NCBI RefSeq assembly: GCF_900167275.1
Contig: NZ_FUWX01000011.1
Location: 42,575 to 106,574, forward strand
From: Cetobacterium ceti
GTDB taxonomy: Bacteria; Fusobacteriota; Fusobacteriia; Fusobacteriales; Fusobacteriaceae
Length of the DNA: 64,000 nucleotides
Direction: 5' to 3'
Shown: positions 1 to 9,213 of the stretch, in pieces
Layout: the number at the start of each line of letters is the position of its first letter
Position numbering within the stretch: position 1 is the stretch's first letter
Translations under genes and position numbers: made by a program
The notes under the pieces: model-generated
Told to the model about the DNA's origin: nothing
What the model saw: only the letters and a program-made list of their open reading frames with translations
Database searches by the model: none

Positions 1-552
1 GGGATTTCAAATAGACATATTCATCTATCAAGGAAAGATATGGATAAATTATTTGGAGAGGAAGCAGAACTTACAAAGTTAAAAGATTTATCTCAAGTGG
101 GACAATTTGCAGCAAAGGAAGTTGTAACTCTTTGTGGCCCTAAGGGAGTTATTGAAAAAGTAAGAGTTTTAGGACCCTTTAGAGGAGAGACACAGATTGA
201 ATTATCTATGGGAGATTGTATAAAGTTAGGAATTAAGGGAGAGGTAAGACTTTCTGGAAATTTAGAAAATAGTTCGGGAATAACTTTAGTAGGACCTAAG
301 GGAGCTATTGAGCTTTCAAGGGGGGCTATAATTTCTCAAAGACATATTCATATGAATGAAGAGGATGGGAAAAAATATGGAGTTTCTAATGGAGATATTG
401 TATCTGTGAAAATAGATGGAGTAAGAGGTGGAGTTCTAAATAATGTAAGTATTAGAATTGATAATTTATTTAAATTGGAGTGTCATTTAGATATTGAAGA
501 GGCCAATTGTTTAGGATTAAATCCAAAATCAAAATTAGAAATTATAAAATAA
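1..552 (+). CDS. PduL-type phosphate acyltransferase (5' end outside window)
   Basis: The frame is open from base 1 and reads G-I-S-N-R-H-I-H-L-S before the first internal Met at base 40, so the true start lies upstream and the gene is cut by the window edge. PduL enzymes interconvert acyl-CoA and acyl-phosphate inside bacterial microcompartments and use two His-x-His metal-binding motifs from two barrel repeats. Both are visible: RHIH near bases 13-24 and QRHIH near bases 340-354. It lies 28 bases upstream of a shell-protein gene in the same direction, which supports a microcompartment role (ethanolamine, propanediol or a related pathway). It is unrelated to classical Pta. The substrate cannot be told from sequence. 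Confidence 0.9.
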   Translation, partial: GISNRHIHLSRKDMDKLFGEEAELTKLKDLSQVGQFAAKEVVTLCGPKGVIEKVRVLGPFRGETQIELSMGDCIKLGIKGEVRLSGNLENSSGITLVGPKGAIELSRGAIISQRHIHMNEEDGKKYGVSNGDIVSVKIDGVRGGVLNNVSIRIDNLFKLECHLDIEEANCLGLNPKSKLEIIK

Positions 553-580
553 GAAATAAATAAAAATAGGAGGAATTAAA

Positions 581-874
581 ATGAAATATGATGCATTAGG
601 AATGATAGAAACTAAGGGATTAATTGGATCAATTGAAGCGGCAGATGCAATGGTTAAGGCTGCAAATGTATATTTAATTGGGAAGGAATATGTTGGTGGA
701 GGACTTGTAACTGTTATGGTAAGAGGAGATGTGGGAGCTGTTAAAGCTGCAACTGATGCTGGAGCGGCAGCAGCACAACGTGTGGGAGAATTAATCTCAG
801 TTCATGTAATACCAAGACCACATTCAGAAGTAGAAGTAATTTTACCTAGTTCAAATATAAAAGAGGAAAAATAA
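581..874 (+). CDS. BMC-domain microcompartment shell protein, EutM/PduA-like
   Basis: A 97-residue single BMC domain, the usual length for hexagonal shell tiles. It carries the family signatures [35 protein letters not shown] and HVIPRPH. The pore-loop region reads K-E-Y-V-G-G-G, nearer to EutM (GGG) than to PduA (GSG). A good ribosome binding site (aggagg, about 570-575) precedes the ATG. It is the last gene of the microcompartment operon and is followed by an intrinsic terminator at 895. It should assemble as hexamers that form the facets of the shell and pass small substrates through the central pore. Confidence 0.93.
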   Translation: MKYDALGMIETKGLIGSIEAADAMVKAANVYLIGKEYVGGGLVTVMVRGDVGAVKAATDAGAAAAQRVGELISVHVIPRPHSEVEVILPSSNIKEEK

Positions 875-894
875 TAAAAAATTAAAAAATAGAA

Positions 895-924
895 AAACTT
901 CCCGTGAATTTGGGAGGTTTTTTT
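895..924 (+). terminator. Intrinsic terminator of the microcompartment operon
   Basis: A nine-base stem (895-903 AAACTTCCC with 912-920 GGGAGGTTT, one G-T pair) and an 8-base loop run into a T tract. It sits 20 bases after the shell-protein stop. Confidence 0.85.
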
Positions 925-1052
925 AATTTTTTGCATAAAATTATGGAAATTTGTGTAAAAAAAATGTTATTTGGTGAAAAAAAGACGAAATAATTTCAAA
1001 ATTATTTATAATTATATCATAAAATAAAAATAAAATTTTTGGAGGAATAATT

Positions 1053-4000
1053 TTGAAAATAAAAAACAAAAAGTATATATTGGCAACTGTATTAATTTCT
1101 TTATTAGGAGGATGTGGATCTGGTGGAGGTGGAGGATCAACAGGAGGACCTAGTCCGAAAAATCCTAAAGTACACTCTTCAGGATCGATACCAGCACCAG
1201 TAGCTTCATCTAAACCTAAGGAAACTGAAAAAAAACCTGTGAAAAAAGAGGAAGTTTTAGTACCTGAAAAGGATGTAAAAGTGGAGATAGAACCTAAGGA
1301 AGTAATAAAAGAGGAAGTTATTCCTAAAAAAAATAATGGGAAAATGGTTGTTGAACATGAGGGACAAATTGGATTAATAGCTGAAAAAGAAAATGAAGTG
1401 GCTATAAATGAAAAAAATGGAGAGATAAAAGTTACAAAGGTATATAGTAGTGGAATGGGTGCTTTTGGAAAAAATACAAGGGCAGTTAATGAGGGAAAAA
1501 TTATAGGAGATCAAAGTAAAGATAAACCAGCATTTCAAAAAGGAATGGACCTAATGACTGGAATGGGTGGAGGAAATCTTGAAAATAAGGGTAGCCTACA
1601 GGGTAAAGGTTATGATATTGTAGGAATGAATAGTGAATCAAGAGGAGAAGGATTTACTTCAATTAATAAGGGAACTATAGAACTAAATGGATATAAATCA
1701 GAGGAAAATGCAACAGGATTACATTATGCTGATTTAGTGGGAATGAAGGGAATAAAAAGAGTAGAAAAAGATGGAATAGATGAAAATATTAAATTACAAA
1801 ATGATGGAAAAATTAAAATAGATTATAAAAATTTCCATTTGGATAATCCAAATGCTAGATCTTCAGAGAATTTAGTGGGAATGCTTATGGAAGTTGAAAA
1901 TTCAAATGATAAAAATGTAAAAAATGAAATGATAAATGGAGCTACAGGAACTATTGAAGTAAATGGAAATTATGGTACTGGAATGGAAGGTATTGGTAAA
2001 AATATCAGAATGGGAAATAATGGAAATATTAAAGTTGATGGAACATTTGCTTATGGAATGAAAGCTAATGGAGAAAATGTAATTGGAATAAATAGTGGAA
2101 CAATTGAAGAGGGTGGAAAATATGGTTCTCTTATGTGGGCTGAAAATGGTGGAACTGTAATTAATAATGGAAAATTAGAAACAAAAAATAATAAAATGGA
2201 TGGAAGCGAATTTGATAGAACTGGAATATATGCCACAGATAAGGGATATGGAAAAAATGGTAAAGATGGGGAGATTATATTAACAGGTTATTCAGATATA
2301 GGAATGAAAGCTTATGGGAAAAATAGTATTTTAGAAAATAGTGGGAAAATTATTACTAAAAGTCAAGGTAACATTGGAATGTTAGTTTCTGGAGAAGATG
2401 TTGTTGGAATAAATAATGGAACGATAAATATAGAGGGAACTTCTACTGTTGGAATGTTGGCGATAGATAAAGGATTAGCTATAAATGAAGGAAAAATTAT
2501 CATGGGAGAAGATGGAAATGATAATACTGGAATGATGGCTTTAGATGGTGGAACTATTGTAAATGGAGAAAAAGGTATAATAGAAATAAATGGAAGAAAT
2601 TCTTCTGGATTATACATAAGAGGTAAAGAGAGTAAATTATTAAATCTTGGAACAATAACTGTAAAGGGAAAAGATAATAAGGATATAAGTGAGAATATAA
2701 AAGATGGAACTATAGTACAAAAGGGACAGGTAGATATTGTAAATGGTATTTTAGAAATTGGTAAAAACGCCAAATTAGAAATAGGAAAAAGAACAGATGG
2801 TCAAATTCCTAAAATAAGAGCAAGAAGAGGGGCACAATTAAACATTCAAGGAGAAATAGTTGGTGCACCGGAATTAATAAATAATAAAGCTAAAACAGTT
2901 TATGAAAATGTAATAGAAGTTGAAGATGGAGGGAAAGTAGTAGGTTTAAATAGAATTACTCAGCCAGTATCACTATCTTTACTTACAAAATCAGCTATAG
3001 TTGAAAATAAAGATGGAAATTATAATTTAGAAATATTTAAGGATAAAAATAATGTTGAAAATGTAATAGAAAATAAAGAGTATGTAAATATTGCAAGGGA
3101 AGTTGTAGAGTATGAAGAGGATGTTTTAGATGGAGGAGAGAAGGACCAAATTCTAAAAACAATTTTAGGAAATAATGATAAAAAGAATCTTAATAAGATA
3201 ATTAAGGATTTATCAGGACAGATTTATACAAATGTTCCTAGACAAATTTTTGATATTAATGAAAATTTCCTAAAAGAGGATACAAAACTTATAGATAATT
3301 TAGGAGAGTATGGATATAACTTTAATTTCTTTGGAGGAAAAAATTCTGTAAAGAATAAGGGAGAAATATCTGGATATAAAAAGACCTATGAGGGATTTGT
3401 GGGAAGTAAGAAAATCGGAGATAATTTATATACTACTTTAGGTTATGAAAATGGGAATATAAAATACAATGAAAAATCAAAGGGAAGTATAAAATCTATT
3501 CATACGGGATTATATAAAAAATTATCTTTAAATAAAATGGAAATTAGATTAGGAGCAAATGGAGAGTATAACTTCCATGAAACTAGTAGAACTATTGAAT
3601 CATTTAATAAAACAGGAAAAAGCAAATTTAATTCATATGCTGTTGGAATAAATGGAGAGATCAGTAGAAGATTTGGAGATAACTTATATATTGAGCCAAC
3701 AATGGGATTAAAAACAACATATGGTACTTATGAAAATATTAAGGAAAAAAATGCTGGTGCTTTAAATGTTAATATAGACAGTGAAAAATATCTATCTATA
3801 TTGCCAAATGTAAATTTAAAAGTTGGAAAGAAATTTGCTTATAGTGAGATTTATACAAATATAAACTATTCATATGAGTTAGGAGATTTAAATAAGGAAC
3901 AGGATATGTCTATATTTAATAATGGAATTAAATATGGAATGAAAAAGGATTCTTTAGAGAAGGATAGCCTAAATATAAATGGTGGAGTTAAAACTGAAAT

Positions 4001-4103
4001 AAATAACTTTAATGTTTCTTTTGAGATTGGAAAGGAAATTGGAAAAAGAGAAAATAGTTATATGACTGTTGGATTTGGATATAAATTTGCAAATGAAAAT
4101 TAA
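1053..4103 (+). CDS. Lipidated autotransporter adhesin-like protein
   Basis: 1016 residues from a TTG start, chosen because GGAGG at 1041-1045 is well spaced and the signal sequence starts there. The signal peptide ends in a lipobox (L-L-G-G-C, residues about 18-22), so the N-terminus is probably lipidated. A Gly-rich and then Pro/Lys/Glu-rich linker follows (to about residue 100). A passenger of about 600 residues comes next, made of short repeats of the N-x-G-x-I...G-M type, typical of a right-handed beta-helix. The last 280 residues or so match an autotransporter beta-barrel (alternating hydrophobic strands, ending in FGYKFANEN). It is probably surface-exposed and may act in adhesion, as fusobacterial autotransporters do. 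A possible -10 box (TATAAT) is at 1007-1012. The gene is monocistronic. Confidence 0.85.
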   Translation: MKIKNKKYILATVLISLLGGCGSGGGGGSTGGPSPKNPKVHSSGSIPAPVASSKPKETEKKPVKKEEVLVPEKDVKVEIEPKEVIKEEVIPKKNNGKMVVEHEGQIGLIAEKENEVAINEKNGEIKVTKVYSSGMGAFGKNTRAVNEGKIIGDQSKDKPAFQKGMDLMTGMGGGNLENKGSLQGKGYDIVGMNSESRGEGFTSINKGTIELNGYKSEENATGLHYADLVGMKGIKRVEKDGIDENIKLQNDGKIKIDYKNFHLDNPNARSSENLVGMLMEVENSNDKNVKNEMINGATGTIEVNGNYGTGMEGIGKNIRMGNNGNIKVDGTFAYGMKANGENVIGINSGTIEEGGKYGSLMWAENGGTVINNGKLETKNNKMDGSEFDRTGIYATDKGYGKNGKDGEIILTGYSDIGMKAYGKNSILENSGKIITKSQGNIGMLVSGEDVVGINNGTINIEGTSTVGMLAIDKGLAINEGKIIMGEDGNDNTGMMALDGGTIVNGEKGIIEINGRNSSGLYIRGKESKLLNLGTITVKGKDNKDISENIKDGTIVQKGQVDIVNGILEIGKNAKLEIGKRTDGQIPKIRARRGAQLNIQGEIVGAPELINNKAKTVYENVIEVEDGGKVVGLNRITQPVSLSLLTKSAIVENKDGNYNLEIFKDKNNVENVIENKEYVNIAREVVEYEEDVLDGGEKDQILKTILGNNDKKNLNKIIKDLSGQIYTNVPRQIFDINENFLKEDTKLIDNLGEYGYNFNFFGGKNSVKNKGEISGYKKTYEGFVGSKKIGDNLYTTLGYENGNIKYNEKSKGSIKSIHTGLYKKLSLNKMEIRLGANGEYNFHETSRTIESFNKTGKSKFNSYAVGINGEISRRFGDNLYIEPTMGLKTTYGTYENIKEKNAGALNVNIDSEKYLSILPNVNLKVGKKFAYSEIYTNINYSYELGDLNKEQDMSIFNNGIKYGMKKDSLEKDSLNINGGVKTEINNFNVSFEIGKEIGKRENSYMTVGFGYKFANEN

Positions 4104-4113
4104 TATAAATTAG

Positions 4114-4149
4114 GAAGGTTCAGAGTAAAATCTGAACCTTCTTTTTTTT
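4114..4149. terminator. Bidirectional intrinsic terminator
   Basis: A perfect 11-base stem (4114-4124 with 4131-4141) with loop GTAAAA, followed by eight T on the plus strand. It separates the autotransporter from the convergent barrel protein and overlaps that gene's stop codon. Confidence 0.9.
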
Positions 4150-4879
4150 AAAATCTATAACCTAATTCTAGGGCTAGGAATTGTCTTTTACCAAAGGAGT
4201 ATTCTCCTACAAGGGTAAAATCATAGGGGAGAGTAAACAGTATTCCAGCAGAGGGAATAATCTCTTCTAATTCAACATTGAAATTAAAATTATAGTTCTT
4301 AATGGTTCCAGTGATGTTAGCATTGGATTCTTGATAGGTTATGGCTCCATAGGGATTTATAGTTATTTTCTCATTGACCCTATAGGTATATCCTAAACGA
4401 CTAGTATAAACTTCTGCTTTTTTACTGGCAACATCTCCCTTTAAATGGATTTCAGTATAGGTATATTGACCTAAAAGAAAAATATTTTTATATGCTCCTC
4501 CTAATAAAATTCCTCCACCATAAAGATACCCTTCAGATTTTTTGGTAATATGTTTTTTTATGGGTACAGAAAAAGGCCCTAATTTCATTTTAATATTTTC
4601 AATGGTTGCTTTGGCATCAATGGTTCCCCCGATACCATAAAAGCCTAAAAATGGGTAAGGAAAATAATCTAATTTTAGAAGTTTTATTTTTGCATCTACA
4701 TTGATTTTACCATCATGAAATGGAAGTTTTAAAAAATTTCCATGGGTAATTTTTCCCTTTTCCCTTTGATTAACATTTAAAAGGGAAATCCCCCATTTTT
4801 TATTAGAGGGATTACCATGTGCTAAAGTGTTTAAAAATAATAAAGTAGTTAATATAAGTCCAAATTTTTTAGTAGACAT
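4148..4879 (-). CDS. Outer-membrane beta-barrel protein, unknown role
   Basis: 243 residues. An N-terminal signal peptide (M-S-T-K-K-F-G-L-I-L... ending at A-H-G-N) is followed by alternating amphipathic strands, and the protein ends in L-G-Y-R-F, the aromatic C-terminal signature recognised by the BAM complex. It is likely an 8- to 10-strand barrel. I do not recognise a specific family; it resembles small YfaZ/OmpW-size barrels only in architecture. The start has a GGGG-type ribosome binding site 6-7 bases upstream. It lies 26 bases downstream of the last gene of the phosphorothioation-like operon on the same strand, so read-through is possible, although a defence role is not implied. Confidence 0.65.
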   Translation of the reverse strand: MSTKKFGLILTTLLFLNTLAHGNPSNKKWGISLLNVNQREKGKITHGNFLKLPFHDGKINVDAKIKLLKLDYFPYPFLGFYGIGGTIDAKATIENIKMKLGPFSVPIKKHITKKSEGYLYGGGILLGGAYKNIFLLGQYTYTEIHLKGDVASKKAEVYTSRLGYTYRVNEKITINPYGAITYQESNANITGTIKNYNFNFNVELEEIIPSAGILFTLPYDFTLVGEYSFGKRQFLALELGYRF

Positions 4880-4905
4880 TTTTCCCCTTTTTTAAAGAAA
4901 TACTA

Positions 4906-7900
4906 CTAAATTTTATTTAATAATTCAATTAAAATAAGTCTTTTTTCCTCTTCCTTAATGGTGATACCCATATTTTTAATATCACTTTCAAGTTTTTTCT
5001 TTAGCAGTTCTCCCATAGGAGTCTTCTTAATAGCGGTGTTTATAGTAGTTATATTTCCATTTATGGAAAATTCTATTAACTCTCCAGATTGTTCTATAGG
5101 ATTAACATTTAAAAGATTTTCTAATTTATTATTAAAATCTTCTAAATCTTTTTCTGACATCCAATTTTCAAAGGAAAAACCTTTAACCTTTTCTGTAATA
5201 TCTTTTAAAAATTCATTTTCATCTATAAAGTTATAATTCTTTAACCAATTTTGAAAAGAATTATTTGTAGTATCATTTTTATTTTTATAAAATACTAAAC
5301 TATTTTCTAAAGATAAATTACCAGGAATACCCATTGTTTTTAATATGGTTTTTTCTATAGATTCTTTATATAAATTAATTTGATTAGAAATATAATTTAA
5401 ATCATTTTGCAATATTTCAATTAGAATTTCAAAATTATTTTCCCTAGCTCTTTTAGGTAGTTCTTTAAGTATAAAATCATAAGAATTTTTATCTTGAAAA
5501 ATAGTATTTATTAATTTTGAAAGAATTTTAGTTTCTTTTAAATAAATTCCAGTTATAAATCTAGGTAAAGAGTAAAAATATTGTCTGAACCCATCAATAA
5601 TATTTTCTGTTTTTCTAATATGTTTATTAGAAGTATAATTTTTTAATAGTTCATATAGATTATCAATAAATTTTTTTTCTTCCTCATTGATACTTATATT
5701 AATTGGAGAATATAGGTGAGGATTTTTTTCGATTTTATCAAAAAGATTTCCAGATATTTCCAATTCATTCTTATTTTCTGTAGAAATAATTGAAAGAGAT
5801 TCTTTATTTTTAGCAAAAATTATACCTAAAAGGAAAGTGAAAAATCCTTTTCGTAATCCATAGGATAATTTAAAAGTACAATAATTTAAATATAAATCTT
5901 TAAAAGTTATTTCTTCTTTTGTTATTTTATTAATAATATCATTACATAAAATTTTATAATTTTCAGGGAAAACTATTTTTTCATTTTTAATGAAATCATT
6001 TAAAATAATCCTTGCAACAGAACCAGTTGCATTAGTACTATTGAAAAAAGTCTTTTGATAAAGAGCAGGCTCTTCATTTAATAGTTGATCAATTAAAGTA
6101 AATCTTGCTTTTTTCATAGGAACACTTAGATTGTGTTTATTTATCAATTCATAATTTAAGGGAATAAATTTAGAAAATTTATTATTTAAATAATCTTCTG
6201 TTATATATAAAAAATCCTTAGACGAATAAATTTTATCCTTAGAAAGGATTTCAATATTTTCTTTTTTAAAATAAATATTTAATTTGTTTTTTATTTCTTC
6301 AATAAGTTCCCTTTGATATATAAGAAGCTCATTTTTAAAAGTTTTATTCTCATATTTTTTATCTATAACTAAAAGGTTAGAAATAGCTTTTAGTTCTTTT
6401 AAATAATAAACTATATCTAAGGGTTCGTTGTTTTTATTAGTAACTAATAAAATATTTTTATTTTTTATAGATTCAATAATAGATTGATACTGGTCATTTT
6501 TAAATAAATTAGTTAGATATATTATATTTCCATCGTAAGCTTCTATATCTATAATTTTATCAAGATCAGAAATATTTTCAATATCTAAATAATCTCTTTT
6601 TAAGAATCTAGTTATATCATTTTTTTCATTGTAGCTTAATGGATAATAGATATTTAAGGGAAGATATTCATTTAAAATTTCGCTGTAGGAATCAATTTTT
6701 AAATTTGTATCTATATAATTTCTAATGTCTTCTTCTATATTTAAATCAGTTTCTTCAACAAGTTTATAATGCTTAGAGTGTCTTTGATAACGAATAAAAT
6801 TTTTACCTATTAGATTTTCTAATAAATTTTCAAATTTATCCTTAGAAATATTTAAAGCTAATTGTAAAATTTCTTCTTTAGGTTCAATTTCTTTAAATTT
6901 ATTATAAATGTAAATTAAAGAAAGAGTTTTAATAAAATTTATTTCTAAAGGATTATTTGTTTTTTCTAAAAGAATTTTACTATTTAAATATGTTTTATAT
7001 TCTAAAGAATCAGAAGGTAAAAATTTAAAATTATCTTCAAAATAATCATAAAGATGATTTAAGTTTATTAAGAAATTATCATTTATTATATTTTGTAAGG
7101 CTAAATTTTCATTAGAAGCTAAAAATGCAAAGAGAGTTCTTTCATTTTGAGCTACTTTTTGTGATAAATCTGGAAGCAAATAAGCACTTAAATAATTTAA
7201 GGGATAAAATTTATCCATGGTATTTTCTAAATTTTCTGTTAAAAGTTTACTATTTTCTAAATTTTTAATATAAAGATTAAATTTATTAGTTTCATTTCTT
7301 TTGAAAATATCATAAGTTGAATTTTTGAATAAAGTTTCTCCTAAAATATCAAGGGTAGTATTTTTTTCAAATGCCAAATGTTCTTTTTGGAATCTACCAC
7401 TTACTTTTTCCCATTCTGAAATATTTTCTTTTTTTGATAATTTATTAGTATACTGGAAAATATCCTTATGAGTAATCAAAAGGAAATAAGTATCATTATC
7501 TAATCCATTGGAATATTCAGCAATATCTTGAACCTCTTTAACATCTATTGAAGTAATATTACTTTCAAGATAACGACCAAATTCATCAAAAATATAGATT
7601 ACACCTTTATAGTTATATTTACTTTTAACTTCTTTTTCTAAATTTTCAATTATATCCATAAGACCATTAGAAGTATCTAAGGAAATATAATTTTCTCCTG
7701 CAAAAATAATAGGATAAATTTCTTTGAAAATATTCAAACTTTGAGGATCATTATGGTCTAATTTTTTCAAAAGAGTTTCAATAGACATTTCTCTTTTGTT
7801 TATTTCTTTTTCAAGAGAGTTATAAATTTGTGGAAAATTCTTCATCCAATTATTAATTTTATTTAAAATAGATTTATACTCTGTATTTAAATAAATATCT

Positions 7901-8310
7901 AAATTTTCTCTAGTGATTGCTTTATTAATCCCAGCTAAAATGCTTTGAGAAAAAGATTTAAATGAATCATCTGCAAAGACTAAAAGATAATCCTCTTTTT
8001 GTATTTTAGAAAGAGTTTTATTGATAGATAATTTTCTTTCAAATTTCTCCAAAAGTATATTAATAGATTTATAATCTTTTTTGCTTATTAGATTTAAAAG
8101 AACTGAAATGAAAAAAGATTTCCCAGTTCCATAAGCTCCTGATATTAAAAAAGCTCCATTTTTTTTATTTTCAAAATTCTTTAATATTTTATTTAAAATT
8201 TCTATATTTTTATGAGCAGGAATATATGAATTTATTTTGTTATCATTTAAATAATCTCTACTAATATTTATAGAATAATTTGTGTTTAAAATTGTAATGC
8301 CCTTATCCAT
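4906..8310 (-). CDS. Large P-loop ATPase, second SspC/BrxC-like copy
   Basis: 1134 residues. Walker A GAYGTGKS lies at residues 58-65 and Walker B VIYIFDE at 237-243, followed by F-G-R-Y-L-E. The same F-D-E-F-G-R-Y-L-E signature occurs in the 1403-residue ATPase at 10900-15111, so the two are paralogous in their ATPase cores. The remainder is Lys/Asn/Glu-rich and helical with no domain I can name. Giant ATPases of this layout occur in phosphorothioation (SspC) and BREX (BrxC) systems. The start overlaps the upstream DUF4007 gene by 8 bases, which implies translational coupling and a paired function. It is the last gene of the nine-gene operon. Family assignment is by motif and context, not by alignment. 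Confidence 0.7.
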   Translation of the reverse strand: MDKGITILNTNYSINISRDYLNDNKINSYIPAHKNIEILNKILKNFENKKNGAFLISGAYGTGKSFFISVLLNLISKKDYKSINILLEKFERKLSINKTLSKIQKEDYLLVFADDSFKSFSQSILAGINKAITRENLDIYLNTEYKSILNKINNWMKNFPQIYNSLEKEINKREMSIETLLKKLDHNDPQSLNIFKEIYPIIFAGENYISLDTSNGLMDIIENLEKEVKSKYNYKGVIYIFDEFGRYLESNITSIDVKEVQDIAEYSNGLDNDTYFLLITHKDIFQYTNKLSKKENISEWEKVSGRFQKEHLAFEKNTTLDILGETLFKNSTYDIFKRNETNKFNLYIKNLENSKLLTENLENTMDKFYPLNYLSAYLLPDLSQKVAQNERTLFAFLASNENLALQNIINDNFLINLNHLYDYFEDNFKFLPSDSLEYKTYLNSKILLEKTNNPLEINFIKTLSLIYIYNKFKEIEPKEEILQLALNISKDKFENLLENLIGKNFIRYQRHSKHYKLVEETDLNIEEDIRNYIDTNLKIDSYSEILNEYLPLNIYYPLSYNEKNDITRFLKRDYLDIENISDLDKIIDIEAYDGNIIYLTNLFKNDQYQSIIESIKNKNILLVTNKNNEPLDIVYYLKELKAISNLLVIDKKYENKTFKNELLIYQRELIEEIKNKLNIYFKKENIEILSKDKIYSSKDFLYITEDYLNNKFSKFIPLNYELINKHNLSVPMKKARFTLIDQLLNEEPALYQKTFFNSTNATGSVARIILNDFIKNEKIVFPENYKILCNDIINKITKEEITFKDLYLNYCTFKLSYGLRKGFFTFLLGIIFAKNKESLSIISTENKNELEISGNLFDKIEKNPHLYSPINISINEEEKKFIDNLYELLKNYTSNKHIRKTENIIDGFRQYFYSLPRFITGIYLKETKILSKLINTIFQDKNSYDFILKELPKRARENNFEILIEILQNDLNYISNQINLYKESIEKTILKTMGIPGNLSLENSLVFYKNKNDTTNNSFQNWLKNYNFIDENEFLKDITEKVKGFSFENWMSEKDLEDFNNKLENLLNVNPIEQSGELIEFSINGNITTINTAIKKTPMGELLKKKLESDIKNMGITIKEEEKRLILIELLNKI

Positions 8311-9208
8311 TTATGATGCTCTCACTTTCTAAAATTTTATTAAGAATAAATTCTTCTGTAATTTCATTATTTTTAAAAATAATATTTTCTAAATTAGCAG
8401 AACGATCAATTGTAATTTCTCCGCAATCTTCTAATTTTTTTATAAGTTTAATAAATTCTGTGTGATTTATTTTTATAATATTATTAGTTAAAGAGAAAAG
8501 TTCATCTAATAAAATTTTATTGTTTTTATTGAAAAAATCTAATTTTTTATAAAGAATATATAAAAGAATATATTCAGATATTTCTCCTGAAGAGATATTT
8601 CTAAAATAAAAATTATCATTATTTTTGCAAGTTAAATATTTTAAAGAACTAAAAGGAGAAATAATATTATCCTCAGGATCTTTATTTTCTGAAAAATCAT
8701 ATAAAAAAGTTTTTATAAAGATACTGACAGTATCCTTAAGAGTTTTTTCAGAAGCTTTAATAGAGTTTTCTTGAACAAAAATTTTACATCGTTCTTCAAG
8801 GGTTTCCCTAGTGAAAATATTAGAATATTTATTTTCAAGAGCTAAGGTCCAAATAAGAGGAGATTCACTATTTTTACAAAGGCTATTACAGTGTAAAATC
8901 CATAGACTATTTGGATTTTGAAAGTATGGATCCTTTGAAAAAATTATCTTTCCACTTGGAGAAAGAGAGAGAGTTTTAGAAATTTTATCTATATTTACAA
9001 TTTCAAAAAAATCTCCCCAAAACTTAATAGATTCAACCATAGCACTACCTACTCCAAGAATATCAATAGCATCTGTTATTTTATTTCTTGAAAAAAATGA
9101 GTGGTTAACTTTCTCATTTATATTCCCTTGAAATATTTTAGAAAATATTTTATTTAGCCAATTTTCTCTTGGATAGAAAGAACTATGCCCAGCAATTATG
9201 TATTTCAT
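8303..9208 (-). CDS. DUF4007 protein, second SspB-like copy
   Basis: 301 residues. The N-terminus G-H-S-S-F-Y-P-R-E-N-W-L followed by a helix-turn-helix-like stretch (D-A-I-D-I-L-G-V-G-S-A-M-V-E-S-I-K-F-W) matches the classic DUF4007 opening (GHxTFxPRxxWLxK...LGVGxxMVxxIxxW). In known Ssp systems the DUF4007 protein (SspB) is the DNA-nicking component of sulfur insertion. This is one of two DUF4007 genes in the operon; the other is at 15127. It overlaps its ATPase partner by 8 bases and starts 5 bases after the PAPS-reductase-like gene. This copy fits the family pattern better than the first. Confidence 0.78.
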   Translation of the reverse strand: MKYIIAGHSSFYPRENWLNKIFSKIFQGNINEKVNHSFFSRNKITDAIDILGVGSAMVESIKFWGDFFEIVNIDKISKTLSLSPSGKIIFSKDPYFQNPNSLWILHCNSLCKNSESPLIWTLALENKYSNIFTRETLEERCKIFVQENSIKASEKTLKDTVSIFIKTFLYDFSENKDPEDNIISPFSSLKYLTCKNNDNFYFRNISSGEISEYILLYILYKKLDFFNKNNKILLDELFSLTNNIIKINHTEFIKLIKKLEDCGEITIDRSANLENIIFKNNEITEEFILNKILESESIING

Positions 9209-9213
9209 TTTTC

